Below are positions 46,980 to 56,887 of a stretch of DNA of 62,000 nt, one piece after another; position 1 is the first letter of the stretch; each line of letters opens with the position of its first letter. The notes under the pieces are model-generated. The model saw nothing but the letters and a program-made list of their open reading frames with translations. It made no database searches and was not told the DNA's origin. A program made the translations under genes and the position numbers. Origin of the DNA: Shewanella waksmanii ATCC BAA-643 (lineage in GTDB: Bacteria > Pseudomonadota > Gammaproteobacteria > Enterobacterales > Shewanellaceae); NCBI RefSeq assembly GCF_000518805.1, contig NZ_JAEH01000036.1, positions 1-62,000 of the forward strand, read 5' to 3'.

Positions 46980-48903
46980 ATGCGCAAGCTTAGCCTACTT
47001 ACGCTAACTATGGCACTCACCATGACCGCATGCGGTGGTGGCAGTGACAGTGGCGATTCGGGTGAACCCACCACGCCGCCGCTACCCGATCTTAGCCGCT
47101 GCGACACATCGACTGAATTGTTGCTGCTTGATACCGACTCAGATATCAGCTTTTTGACCGAACAAAACTACTATCAAGGCCAACCGGCTAGTATCATTGC
47201 ACAGTTAGCCAATACGCCAAGCTACCAGTTAAGCTATCAATGGCAACAGATCACCGGCGCACCATTAAGCCTTACCAGCGTGCGCTCTCCGGTACTAAAT
47301 TTTGAAGCTCCGCAAAATGGCAGTTATCAATTTAGCGTCACAATTAATAGTCAAAATACCAGCCTAACCGAGCTGGTTACTATCGATGTTGGCCAGTCAG
47401 GCTCGGCACTTAAAGTTAACGCCGATCATCAAGTCGTATCAGGTAATGGGGTCAGTATCAGAGCCCAAAGAATTGCAGGACAAGTCATTAACGATTTGTC
47501 TTGGTGTATTGCTCAAGGGCCGACAGTTGGTTTGGATTTATCTAATCCTGAAAGACCACTATTCACTGCCCCGCAAGTCAATGACGATACTATTATCACG
47601 TTAAGAGCCAGCGGCACTATTGCAGGAGTAAACTACAGCGACGATGTCAATGTGTTGGTCACCCAACAACCAGCGATTACCTCCCCTTACTTCGATGAGC
47701 CCGTCGCGACAACCTTTGCTTATAAACCAAACTCACCCTACGCAGCAGTACTTGATACGTGCGTATACTCCAATCAACTTAATGAGCCCTGTAATATCGC
47801 AACCTTGCCACTAATTGGTCAACAAAGTAGCCGGATTGATAAACAGGCAATCATGGATAGATTGTTGGTTTCTCATCAATGGATGGGAGAGAATTTTGAA
47901 CGTTTCCTAACAGAGCTCGATCCCCATAGTGATTTTGCTACCTTATTACAATCGGTCACAGCGATAGTGATCAGTTATGACGTACGCCCCTCTTTTTACT
48001 GGGTGGTAACCGGTGCCATCTATCTTGACCCCAATGATTTATGGCTAACGCCAGAGCAACGAGATAGTATCAACGAGGCGCCAGATTATCGTTCTGGTTT
48101 TAGCAATGAGTTAGCCTTTTTTAATGCCCTGGCGCTATGTGAAAGATAATAAATATGTCTCTTATATTGATGACATTACGCAGCGAAATAGCCGCGATAT
48201 GCAGCAATTGTCTGGCGATCTTGCCTCTTTGTTATACCATGAGCTAGCCCACGCTAATGACTTCTTTCCTCGAAGTATCCATGGCGAGCTTACCGGGCCG
48301 ACGCTGTACGACGATTACGTCAGGCGCAATAATGATAAAGCGCTCATTTCAGATATGTTGACATCACAATACCCACTCAACAGCCAAGAACTGTTTGACT
48401 TAGCCGATGTACTCTTTAGAGGCAAAAGTGCCACGGAAACCCAAAAAGGCTATACCCCAGCCGACATTACTGGCTTCTTTAGCGCCGATAGAGCGTCTGA
48501 TTCCTATGCCTATTCAACACCGCGGGAAGATGCCGCAATGTTGTTTGAAGAAGCCATGATGAGCTACCGCTATGGCATTTTGCGTGATGTGGGTGTCACT
48601 GATAGCCCCGAAAACCCAAACAAATATAATATCATCGTCGATTGGGGCCAAAGAGGCAGAATTGGTGAAGCAGCACTAGAAAACCGCTCGGCATTGGTCA
48701 TAAACCAAATGATGCCAGAATTAGATGGCAATGCCTTAGTTAGCTCACTGCCCGCGCCAATTGCTATGGAAGCAGGAAAAAGCTGGGCTGATAATTTAGT
48801 TTTAATCAATCCGCAGCAAGCAGGAGTACAAAGTTATCAGCGGACACCAGCTGTGAGCGCTCAAATGGAGCCGCCGCTGCAGTTAAGTGGCAATCGCCAC
48901 TAA
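46980..48903 (+). pseudogene. Lipoprotein with HExxH metalloprotease-like motif, frameshifted at a T6 run
   Basis: A lipoprotein of about 640 residues interrupted by a frame change. The start at 46980 has GGAGG five bases upstream and a lipobox (TMTAC) followed by a low-complexity GGGSDSGDSG linker and beta-rich Ig-like domains. The first frame runs to a stop at 48147-48149. The second, offset by +1 from 48124, carries LLYHELAHANDFF (a zinc-protease-like HExxH) and runs to 48903. Removing one T from the T6 run at 48117-48122 joins them through LAFLMPWRYVKDN. No ribosome-binding site lies before 48124, so the second part is not a separate gene. It may be a mutation, a sequencing error or phase variation. 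Family unknown. Confidence 0.75.
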
Positions 48904-48921
48904 ATATGATGTGAGAAACCA

Positions 48922-48955
48922 AGATGCTTAGGCTATAGCCTAAGCATCTCTTTTA
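48922..48955 (+). terminator. Hairpin between the lipoprotein gene and hda
   Basis: AGATGCTTAGGC pairs with GCCTAAGCATCT around TATA, followed by CTTTTAC. It overlaps the 3' end of the converging hda gene. Confidence 0.7.
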
Positions 48956-49643
48956 CAAATGGGATTGTTAGCTTACGCTGATGGACCAATGAATCTTTAT
49001 CAAGACGATCAAGCACATCAAACAATGTCCTTAGATCCCTCGCCAGTCGATTAAGTAGAAAACGCCCGACATCTTCAGGGAGTTGTAAGCCTCGCATTGC
49101 TGCTCGGCGCTGCAGTGCTGCAAGCTTTTCTTCATCAGCCATAGGTTGTAACTGATAAGTGAGCCCCCATTGCATTCTGGATACTAAATCAGGCAAAGTG
49201 AAACCAGCTTCAGTGGCGGCACTGCTGGCACTCACCACTAAGGTGTTGCCATGCTGCTCTGCCATTCGATTATACAAATCAAACAAAGCTTCTTCCCATA
49301 ACGGGTGCCCTGCGATGGCATCGATATCGTCGATGCACACTAGATCAAGTTGCTCAAGGCCTTCTAACAGCTCGGTAGAAATACTAGCATGGATGCCCAA
49401 CGGCAAATAAAAACTACTTTTTCCTGCTTCATTGGCTTGTGCACAGGTTGCGTGCATCAGATGGGTGCGGCCCGATTTAATGGGTCCCCATAGGTAAACC
49501 GAACTTTCTGAAGTGCCAAGGGCACATGCCTGCAAGCTTTGGATCAATTGATCATTGCCTGCAGCGGGGTAATAACTACTAAATGTCTCATCATCCGGTA
49601 AGTGAACCGGCAGCGACAATTGTCTTGGTGAGTTAAAATTCAC
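48933..49643 (-). CDS. hda: DnaA-homologue regulator of replication initiation (Hda)
   Basis: A 236-residue AAA+ protein like DnaA domain III. Walker A is GPIKSGRTHL, Walker B LVCIDDIDAI. An N-terminal clamp-binding sequence (RQLSLPVHL) lets Hda hydrolyse DnaA-ATP after initiation by acting with the beta clamp. The arginine finger region (QWGLTYQL) is present. It follows the DUF2066 gene after 47 bp on the same strand, so they may be co-transcribed. Confidence 0.93.
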   Translation of the reverse strand: MNFNSPRQLSLPVHLPDDETFSSYYPAAGNDQLIQSLQACALGTSESSVYLWGPIKSGRTHLMHATCAQANEAGKSSFYLPLGIHASISTELLEGLEQLDLVCIDDIDAIAGHPLWEEALFDLYNRMAEQHGNTLVVSASSAATEAGFTLPDLVSRMQWGLTYQLQPMADEEKLAALQRRAAMRGLQLPEDVGRFLLNRLARDLRTLFDVLDRLDKDSLVHQRKLTIPFVKEMLRL

Positions 49644-49690
49644 TCAATAAAATCTCTATCTATTTATATATTTACAAATGGATGAGCAAA

Positions 49691-50776
49691 CTAGCCCTGC
49701 CAAATGTACTCAGGAACGCTCAAACTTTGTTGATCAAGCTCGAGTTCCAATTGTGGCAATTCATCAATTCTTGACTCTAATTTCATTAACCGATGTAAAT
49801 CTTCTTCGGTACCAAATAAGTTAAGCTGATACTCTACCGATAAGCCATTAAGTGAGACCAACCTCACGGCGCTCACCGCACTGAGTTGTAGCAAGTACTT
49901 TTCAATATCGACCAACTGTTTGCGATTGGCGATATCGACAAAGCGTATATTAGTGGTGTTCGCTTCACCACTATCTGCAATCGCATAGCGGCCCGCATAA
50001 TATTCGCTAACAGCAGAAAGAATTTGTGCCGCAGCGTCATCGGCACTGGTAACCTCAGCACGTTTGGATACTAACGGCGTTAAGAGTGCATCATCAGTCT
50101 GAGTTTGGTAAAGCGAAAAAGCATAACGGGTTTGCTCATTCACCGTATCGATAGAAGCCAAGACAAAATAATCAGGTTGGTATCTAGCACTGGCTAAGGC
50201 CACTGGCTCGACAAACAATCCTCGGACGTCATTGACCGAAATGTTCATCGAATCATCAAGATCCATTAAAGGAAAAACTGACGGGATAGCCCTTGCTTGG
50301 GTGAAGTCATTAAAAACTTGTCTTAACTCGCTATCAGAAGAGTCACTGATAATCATTCTGTCAGTCATATCTGACTGCGCCAGCCAAAATAACGTTGTTG
50401 GCCGCTGTTTACCCCAAACGGGTAGTTGTGCTTGACGTAACAGCGCAATAATTTTGCTGTGATCAAAACTGACATTAAGCAGCAACTCGCCATCGGCTTC
50501 TTGGTAACCAAACTGTGTCGTCAGACTACTGGGGTTCTTGAGGCTCTCGAGGATAACGGGGTGAGATAAAGCGGCTTCACTGCCAGAGTTCTTTAAAATC
50601 ACATCCTGCAATGCAGTCTTAAGTGCCTTGCTACGTAGTGTACGAGAACGGTCTTCAACAGCAACAGTGCTCTCATCTAAAGCACTGCTCACAGCAGCAA
50701 GTAGGGGTGATGTAATGAATAAGCTGCTGAATATGACTAGTGATGCAGTAATTAGGCGTATAAACATCCGTATCAA
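49691..50776 (-). CDS. DUF2066 protein, exported
   Basis: A 361-residue protein with a signal peptide (about 1-28, ending SPLLA) and then a mixed alpha/beta region. This family lies beside hda or purine genes in gammaproteobacteria; I identify it as DUF2066 from memory. No catalytic motif is visible. It is divergent from uraA (187-bp gap). Function unknown. Confidence 0.75.
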   Translation of the reverse strand: MIRMFIRLITASLVIFSSLFITSPLLAAVSSALDESTVAVEDRSRTLRSKALKTALQDVILKNSGSEAALSHPVILESLKNPSSLTTQFGYQEADGELLLNVSFDHSKIIALLRQAQLPVWGKQRPTTLFWLAQSDMTDRMIISDSSDSELRQVFNDFTQARAIPSVFPLMDLDDSMNISVNDVRGLFVEPVALASARYQPDYFVLASIDTVNEQTRYAFSLYQTQTDDALLTPLVSKRAEVTSADDAAAQILSAVSEYYAGRYAIADSGEANTTNIRFVDIANRKQLVDIEKYLLQLSAVSAVRLVSLNGLSVEYQLNLFGTEEDLHRLMKLESRIDELPQLELELDQQSLSVPEYIWQG

Positions 50777-50963
50777 AATCTATCTCGATGAATAATGAAA
50801 AGAGTGTAACACATTAATCTGTTAGCGATGCACATTCAGTCCTATAGAAACAGCCTTTTGCTGGTTCTTTATTCATAAAAAAGAGGGATATGTGAGCAAA
50901 GATAATGAAAAAGTATCCAATGGTGGTTACTATTGTTAAGTTTATCCAAAAATGAGAATAACA

Positions 50964-52190
50964 ATGAAAAATTTAGCTTTGCCACTTCAAGGTGCGCAGA
51001 TGTTATTTGTGGCTTTTGGTGCGCTCGTACTGATGCCATTGTTAACCGGCCTTGACACTAACGTTGCCTTGTTCACCGCTGGTATCGGTACCCTACTCTT
51101 TCAGTTAATCACTAAACGTCAAATACCCATTTTTTTGGCCTCCTCTTTTGCTTTCATCGCCCCCATCATGTACGGGGTTCAAACTTGGGGGATCCCCTCA
51201 ACCATGGGCGGGTTAATGGCAGCTGGTTTAGTTTATATCTGTTTGGCGTCGCTGGTAAAAGTACGAGGAGATGGCTTTATTAAACGTCTATTGCCTCCCG
51301 TTGTTGTTGGGCCCGTTATTATCGTTATTGGCCTCGGACTTGCGCCTGTTGCGGTCAATATGGCGCTAGGTAAAACGGGAGATGGCAGCGCGGTATTAGT
51401 CGACTATAACACGGCAATAATCATCTCTTTAGCTTCGTTACTCACCACAATTACCGTAGCGATATTTGCTAAAGGCTTATTAAAATTAATGCCCATTTTA
51501 GCGGGTATTATTGTCGGCTACAGTTTGAGTCTGCTTTATGGAATTGTAGATTTTTCTGTTGTCGAGCAAGCCGCCTGGTTGGCAATGCCAAACTTTGTCG
51601 CACCTGAGTTTAACTGGCATGCAATCGCCTTTATGATCCCTGTCGCAATCGCCCCTGCTGTAGAGCATATAGGAGATATTTTAGCGATCTCCAATGTTAC
51701 CGGTAAGGACTATATGAAAAAACCTGGTTTACATCGTACTTTAGCCGGTGATGGTGTCGCGACAATTGCAGCGTCAGCATTTGGTGGGCCACCTAATACC
51801 ACCTACTCAGAAGTCACCGGTGCGGTAACCTTAACCAAGAATTTCAATCCAGTCATCATGACCTGGACAGCCATCACAGCCATCGTGTTGGCCTTTGTCG
51901 GTAAACTCGGTGCGTTAATGCAAACCATTCCAGTGCCCGTTATGGGCGGCATTATGTGCTTGTTATTTGGCTCTATTGCTGCAGTTGGTTTAAATGCACT
52001 GATTAAGAATCAAGTCGATTTAAGCGAGCCAAGAAACTTATGTATTGTTGGCGTGACATTGGTGTTTGGCATAGGCGGCATGGCATTTGGTATCGGCTCT
52101 TTCAGCCTAACGGGAATTAGCTTGTGTGGCATTGTCGCCATTACAATGAACTTGCTACTTCCTTTGCCTGAAAAACCAGCGCAAGTGTAA
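50964..52190 (+). CDS. uraA: Uracil permease
   Basis: A 408-residue inner-membrane uracil:proton symporter of the nucleobase-ascorbate transporter (NCS2) family with 12-14 membrane segments. Conserved features include AVEHIGDI (with the substrate-binding glutamate region) and GGPPNTTYSEVTG. An in-frame ATG four codons earlier is also possible; 50964 is preferred since MKNLALPLQGAQMLF matches family starts. No upp gene is adjacent, unlike E. coli. Confidence 0.92.
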   Translation: MKNLALPLQGAQMLFVAFGALVLMPLLTGLDTNVALFTAGIGTLLFQLITKRQIPIFLASSFAFIAPIMYGVQTWGIPSTMGGLMAAGLVYICLASLVKVRGDGFIKRLLPPVVVGPVIIVIGLGLAPVAVNMALGKTGDGSAVLVDYNTAIIISLASLLTTITVAIFAKGLLKLMPILAGIIVGYSLSLLYGIVDFSVVEQAAWLAMPNFVAPEFNWHAIAFMIPVAIAPAVEHIGDILAISNVTGKDYMKKPGLHRTLAGDGVATIAASAFGGPPNTTYSEVTGAVTLTKNFNPVIMTWTAITAIVLAFVGKLGALMQTIPVPVMGGIMCLLFGSIAAVGLNALIKNQVDLSEPRNLCIVGVTLVFGIGGMAFGIGSFSLTGISLCGIVAITMNLLLPLPEKPAQV

Positions 52191-52192
52191 AT

Positions 52193-52220
52193 AAAAAAGC
52201 CCGCGAAAGCGGGCTTTTTT
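52193..52220 (+). terminator. Terminator after uraA
   Basis: AAAAAAGCCCGC pairs with GCGGGCTTTTTT around GAAA. It lies between converging uraA and grxD and can work on both strands. Confidence 0.92.
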
Positions 52221-52240
52221 AAGTAATATTTAGGCTGTAA

Positions 52241-52585
52241 TTAGCTTTCTTGCGCTGGGTATTTAGCCGCAGTTTCAGCAATCAGCGTCTGTAGCTCACC
52301 TTTTTGATACATTTCAACCAAAATATCACAGCCACCAACCAATTCACCCTCTACCCATAATTGTGGGAATGTCGGCCAATTAGCGTATTTTGGTAACTCA
52401 GAACGAATATCAGGGTGCTGCAGAATATCAACATAAGCAAACTGAGCGCCACAGTTGATCATAATTTGGCCTACCTGAGAAGAGAAACCACAGCTTGGTA
52501 ATTTAGGTGAACCCTTCATGTAAAGAATGATTGGGTTTTCTGCGATTTGCTGCTTAATCTTTTCTACTGTTTCATTGGTTTCCAT
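52241..52585 (-). CDS. grxD: Monothiol glutaredoxin GrxD
   Basis: A 114-residue CGFS glutaredoxin (C32 in LPSCGFSSQ) that carries iron-sulfur clusters. The GSH-binding features WPTFPQLWVEGELVGGCDI are complete. A single gene, facing uraA. Confidence 0.96.
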   Translation of the reverse strand: METNETVEKIKQQIAENPIILYMKGSPKLPSCGFSSQVGQIMINCGAQFAYVDILQHPDIRSELPKYANWPTFPQLWVEGELVGGCDILVEMYQKGELQTLIAETAAKYPAQES

Positions 52586-52817
52586 ATAAATTCCTAATAC
52601 TCACATCATAAGGTAATCGTTGGTTTAGGCTATTGTACGTCAGGAAGGGGCATAACTAAAACCTACTTTTTTTAGGGGCTTTAGCTACAAGGTAAAAACC
52701 GATTAAAATAATCTATAAAATGCCAAAAACAATGATTCACATCACGTTATTATCAGGTAGAATGTGGCGCAGTGAGCAAAACTAATAAAGACAATTGAAT
52801 GTCAATGGAGAATACAA

Positions 52818-53402
52818 ATGGCTTTTGAATTACCCGCATTACCTTATGCTAAGAACGCACTTGAGCCCCATATTTCTCAAGAAACTATTGAGTTTCACTA
52901 CGGCAAGCATCACAACACCTACGTAGTAAAGCTTAACGGTTTAGTTGAAGGTACTGAACTTGCAGAAAAGAGCCTAGAAGAGATTATTAAGACCTCTACT
53001 GGTGGTATCTTTAATAACGCAGCCCAAATTTGGAACCACACTTTCTATTGGAACTGCCTATCACCAAATGGTGGCGGTGCAGCAACCGGTGATATCGCTG
53101 CAGCAATCGATGCAGCGTTCGGTTCTTTTGATGAGTTTAAGGCTAAATTTACCGATGCAGCTGTAAACAACTTCGGTAGTGCTTGGACTTGGCTAGTTAA
53201 AAATGCTGACGGTAGCGTAGCAATTGTTAACACTAGCAATGCAGCAACCCCGTTAACAGATGAAGGTGTTACACCTTTAATGACTGTTGATGTTTGGGAG
53301 CACGCATACTACATCGATTACCGTAACGTTCGCCCTGACTATCTAGCTCACTTCTGGGAACTAGTTAACTGGGAATTCGTTAACCAAAACTTCGCTGGCT
53401 AA
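52818..53402 (+). CDS. sodB: Iron superoxide dismutase
   Basis: A 194-residue cytoplasmic Fe-SOD. H27 (EFHYGKHH) is the first metal ligand; the others lie in the NHTFYWN and DVWEHAYYIDYRN segments. AQIWNHTFYWN and GSAWTWLV fit the iron-dependent rather than the manganese type. It has its own promoter gap and a terminator. Confidence 0.96.
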   Translation: MAFELPALPYAKNALEPHISQETIEFHYGKHHNTYVVKLNGLVEGTELAEKSLEEIIKTSTGGIFNNAAQIWNHTFYWNCLSPNGGGAATGDIAAAIDAAFGSFDEFKAKFTDAAVNNFGSAWTWLVKNADGSVAIVNTSNAATPLTDEGVTPLMTVDVWEHAYYIDYRNVRPDYLAHFWELVNWEFVNQNFAG

Positions 53403-53419
53403 ACTATGCCACAAGTTCA

Positions 53420-53445
53420 AAAGGAGCCTTAAGGCTCCTTTTTTT
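53420..53445 (+). terminator. Terminator after sodB
   Basis: AAAGGAGCC pairs with GGCTCCTTT around TTAA, followed by seven T. Confidence 0.92.
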
Positions 53446-53480
53446 ATGGTTTTTTCACTCAACCTTTAACACGCCACTAA

Positions 53481-53502
53481 TTGCAACTGTTGCAATTGCA
53501 AC
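53481..53502. promoter_or_regulatory. TTGCAA repeat/palindrome upstream of prkA
   Basis: Three TTGCAA-type units, including a perfect 14-bp palindrome GTTGCAATTGCAAC at 53489-53502 with another TTGCAAC at 53481-53487. It is 125 bp before the prkA start and after the sodB terminator, so it is a candidate operator for the stress operon. Regulator unknown. Confidence 0.45.
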
Positions 53503-53626
53503 GTTTTCTTATTGTTTTTATTAGACTTTTTCTCTGCAAGTTTTTAAAAGCCAACTATATTTAAATATAGGTGGCTTGGTTTAGTCACCCCAATTTATCT
53601 TATTTGAGCGTCTCAGGGGGTGGAAA

Positions 53627-55561
53627 ATGGGTATATTTGAGCATTACCAACAGCGCTACGAAAAAAAGCTAGATGAAGAGTATTCATTGCAAGAATTTCT
53701 GCAGATTTGTAAGGAAGATCGCATCGCTTATGACTCGGCAGCAGAGCGGCTTTTGATTGCAATCGGTGAGCCTGAAGTTGTCGATACCTCAAAAGATCCG
53801 ATATTAAGCCGAATTTTTTCCAATAGACTCATTTCACGCTATCCCGCATTCAAAGACTTCTATGGCATGGAAGAAGCCATCGAGCAAATTGTCGCCTATT
53901 TGAAGCATTCTGCTCAAGGGCTGGAAGAGTCCAAGCAGATCCTCTATTTGTTGGGTCCTGTGGGTGGCGGTAAATCCTCTTTAGCAGAGAAGCTCAAAGC
54001 ACTTATGCAGCATGTGCCTATTTATGTGCTGAGCGCCGACGGGGTGAGAAGTCCAGTTAACGATCACCCTTTTAGCCTATTTGACCCAGAAGAAGATGGC
54101 GAGTTATTAAAAAGCGAATATGGTATCCCAGAGCGCTATATCAAATGCATTATGTCGCCGTGGGCGGTGAAACGCTTGCATGAATATGGCGGCGATATTT
54201 CTAAGTTCCGCGTTGTTAAAGTCTATCCATCAATCCTCGACCAGATGGCAATAGCAAAAACAGAACCAGGGGACGAAAATAACCAAGACATCTCCTCATT
54301 GGTCGGCAAGGTGGATATTAGGCAGCTGGAACATTTTGCCCAGCATGATGCTGATGCCTACTCCTATTCAGGCGCACTATGCCGCGCTAACCAAGGTTTA
54401 ATGGAGTTTGTGGAGATGTTTAAGGCGCCGATAAAGGTGTTACATCCGCTGCTTACAGCCACTCAAGAGGGTAACTTTAATGGCACTGAGGGATTATCTG
54501 CTATTCCCTATAGCGGCATCATCTTGGCACATTCTAATGAATCGGAATGGACGACATTTAGAAACAACAAAACCAACGAGGCTTTCTTAGATCGTGTTTA
54601 CATTGTTAAAGTCCCCTACTGTCTCCGGGTATCTGAAGAGATCCAAATATATGACAAATTGCTGGCTCATTCTGAGCTCAGTACCGCTCCTTGTGCGCCA
54701 GGAACGCTGGAAACATTAGCGCAATTTAGCGTGTTATCTCGCATAAAAACACCGGAAAACTCCTCTGTTTACTCCAAAATGCGTGTGTATGATGGTGAAA
54801 GCCTCAAAGACACCGACCCTAAAGCTAAGTCCTATCAAGAATACCGTGACTACGCTGGTGTAGATGAAGGGATGGAGGGGTTATCTACCCGATTTGCGTT
54901 TAAGATTTTGTCAAAAGTGTTTAATTTCGACCACAGTGAAATCGCAGCGAATCCCGTTCACCTGTTTTATGTTTTAGAAAGGCAAATAGAACAAGAGCAG
55001 TTCCCATCGGAGATGGCCGAGCGTTACTTGGAGTTTTTAAAAGGCTACTTAATCCCCAAATATGTGGAGTTCATCGGCAAAGAAATCCAAACTGCGTATT
55101 TAGAGTCTTATTCTGAATACGGGCAAAACATCTTTGATAGGTATGTCACCTATGCCGATTTTTGGATTCAAGATCAAGAATACCGCGATCCTGAAACCGG
55201 ACAATTATTCGATAGATCGGCATTGAACGCCGAACTGGAGAAAATAGAGAAGCCCGCAGGCATTAGCAATCCCAAAGATTTCCGCAATGAGATTGTAAAT
55301 TTTGTACTGCGTGCCCGCGCCAACAACGAAGGTACTAACCCATTATGGACTAGCTACGAAAAACTCAGGACGGTGATAGAGAAGAAAATGTTCTCCAACA
55401 CGGAAGACCTATTACCGGTTATTTCATTCAACGCAAAAACATCGACGGATGATCAGCGAAAACACGATGATTTCGTCAACAGAATGATGGAAAAAGGCTA
55501 CACCAAAAAGCAAGTAAGATTGCTATCTGAGTGGTATTTACGAGTGAGAAAGTCGTCTTAA
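53627..55561 (+). CDS. prkA: PrkA serine protein kinase/AAA+ protein
   Basis: A 644-residue protein with an N-terminal AAA+ domain (P-loop [16 protein letters not shown], about residue 105-125) and a C-terminal PrkA kinase-like domain. E. coli YeaG is the homologue and works in sustained nitrogen and stationary-phase stress together with YeaH. The prkA-yeaH-spoVR order is conserved and the genes are closely spaced. An upstream palindrome may set regulation. Confidence 0.95.
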   Translation: MGIFEHYQQRYEKKLDEEYSLQEFLQICKEDRIAYDSAAERLLIAIGEPEVVDTSKDPILSRIFSNRLISRYPAFKDFYGMEEAIEQIVAYLKHSAQGLEESKQILYLLGPVGGGKSSLAEKLKALMQHVPIYVLSADGVRSPVNDHPFSLFDPEEDGELLKSEYGIPERYIKCIMSPWAVKRLHEYGGDISKFRVVKVYPSILDQMAIAKTEPGDENNQDISSLVGKVDIRQLEHFAQHDADAYSYSGALCRANQGLMEFVEMFKAPIKVLHPLLTATQEGNFNGTEGLSAIPYSGIILAHSNESEWTTFRNNKTNEAFLDRVYIVKVPYCLRVSEEIQIYDKLLAHSELSTAPCAPGTLETLAQFSVLSRIKTPENSSVYSKMRVYDGESLKDTDPKAKSYQEYRDYAGVDEGMEGLSTRFAFKILSKVFNFDHSEIAANPVHLFYVLERQIEQEQFPSEMAERYLEFLKGYLIPKYVEFIGKEIQTAYLESYSEYGQNIFDRYVTYADFWIQDQEYRDPETGQLFDRSALNAELEKIEKPAGISNPKDFRNEIVNFVLRARANNEGTNPLWTSYEKLRTVIEKKMFSNTEDLLPVISFNAKTSTDDQRKHDDFVNRMMEKGYTKKQVRLLSEWYLRVRKSS

Positions 55562-55607
55562 ACTTTGTCATGGGGAGGCAACTCCCCGCTTGACTAGCGA
55601 GGTGTAT

Positions 55608-56876
55608 ATGGCCAATTTCATAGACCGCAGGCTTAATGCCAAAGGAAAAAGCACCGTAAATCGACAGCGCTTTATTAATCGTTATAAGAAGCAAATCAAA
55701 AAAGCTGTCAGTGACGCCGTCACTCGTCGTAGTGTTACTGACGTTGATAAAGGTGAGAAGATCAGTATTCCAACTCGCGATATTAGCGAGCCAACTTTTC
55801 ATCAAGGACAAGGTGGTGTCAGAGAACGAGTTCACCCCGGTAATGACCAATTTACCAAAGGAGATCAAATAGAAAGACCACCTCAAGGCGGTGGGCAAGG
55901 CGCCGGGCAAGGCGAAGCATCAGATTCCGGTGAAGGACAAGATGATTTTGTGTTTCAAATTTCAAAAGACGAATATTTGGAGCTGTTATTTGAAGACTTA
56001 GAGCTGCCAAACCTGCAAAACAACCGCCTCAATAAACTGGTTGAGTATCAAACCTATCGCGCTGGATTTACCAATGACGGCGTACCGGCCAACATCAATA
56101 TTGTACGTTCACTACGATCTTCATTAGCTAGACGAACGGCGATGACCAGTAATAAACGCAAACAACTTGCTGCACTTGAGGAGACACTAGCGGACTTGGA
56201 AAACACCCCAGGTTCCAGCAGTGATGAGATTTTGGCGACTAAAGCAGAGATATTGCAGCTTAAAGAGCGCATCGCCAAAGTGCCATTTATTGATACCTTT
56301 GACCTTAGGTACAACAACTTTGCTAAAAAGGAGGTCCCTTCTAGTCAAGCAGTGATGTTTTGTTTAATGGATGTGTCTGGTTCGATGGATCAAGCGACTA
56401 AAGATATGGCGAAACGTTTTTACATTTTGCTGTACCTTTTCCTGACCCGGACGTACAAAAATTTAGAAGTGGTCTACATTCGTCATCACACTCAGGCTAA
56501 AGAAGTCGATGAACACGAATTTTTCTACTCTCAAGAAACCGGTGGCACCATAGTCTCAAGTGCGTTGAAATTAATGCATGAGATCCAACAAAAACGTTAT
56601 CCAGAGAGCGAATGGAACATATACGCTGCGCAGGCCTCCGATGGAGATAACTGGGCCGATGATTCTCCTGCGTGTCGCCAATTACTGCAAAAACAGTTAC
56701 TACCAGTAGTTCGCTACTTTAGCTATATCGAAATCACCAACCGGGCGCATCAAACCTTGTGGCGAGAGTATGAAGCTTTACAAAGTGCCTACGACAATAT
56801 TGCCGTACAACACATAAAACAAGCCGAAGATATTTACCCTGTGTTTAGGGAGCTATTTAAAAAGCAATCGGTCTAG
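55608..56876 (+). CDS. yeaH: YeaH, DUF444 von Willebrand factor A-like protein
   Basis: A 422-residue cytoplasmic protein with a basic N-terminal region, a glycine/glutamine-rich linker (about 80-120) and a VWA-type domain with [14 protein letters not shown] (metal-binding DxSxS). It starts at ATG 55608 with GAGG five bases upstream, not at the earlier in-frame codon. It lies 47 bp after prkA and 11 bp before spoVR in the stress operon; the three proteins probably work together. Confidence 0.92.
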   Translation: MANFIDRRLNAKGKSTVNRQRFINRYKKQIKKAVSDAVTRRSVTDVDKGEKISIPTRDISEPTFHQGQGGVRERVHPGNDQFTKGDQIERPPQGGGQGAGQGEASDSGEGQDDFVFQISKDEYLELLFEDLELPNLQNNRLNKLVEYQTYRAGFTNDGVPANINIVRSLRSSLARRTAMTSNKRKQLAALEETLADLENTPGSSSDEILATKAEILQLKERIAKVPFIDTFDLRYNNFAKKEVPSSQAVMFCLMDVSGSMDQATKDMAKRFYILLYLFLTRTYKNLEVVYIRHHTQAKEVDEHEFFYSQETGGTIVSSALKLMHEIQQKRYPESEWNIYAAQASDGDNWADDSPACRQLLQKQLLPVVRYFSYIEITNRAHQTLWREYEALQSAYDNIAVQHIKQAEDIYPVFRELFKKQSV

Positions 56877-56887
56877 TAGGAGGCGCT

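Noticed and set aside
48117..48123. TTTTTTA as a programmed -1 frameshift site
   Set aside because: The downstream frame is reached by +1 (or -2), not -1, relative to the upstream frame, so the classic slippery heptamer does not explain it.
48124..48903. Second frame of the HExxH lipoprotein as a separate gene
   Set aside because: It has no ribosome-binding site or signal peptide at 48124, and it joins the upstream frame exactly at a T6 run. One frameshifted gene explains the data better.
55476..55910. 144-codon minus-strand frame across the prkA-yeaH junction
   Set aside because: It overlaps two firm genes antisense, and no known domain or ribosome-binding site is seen.
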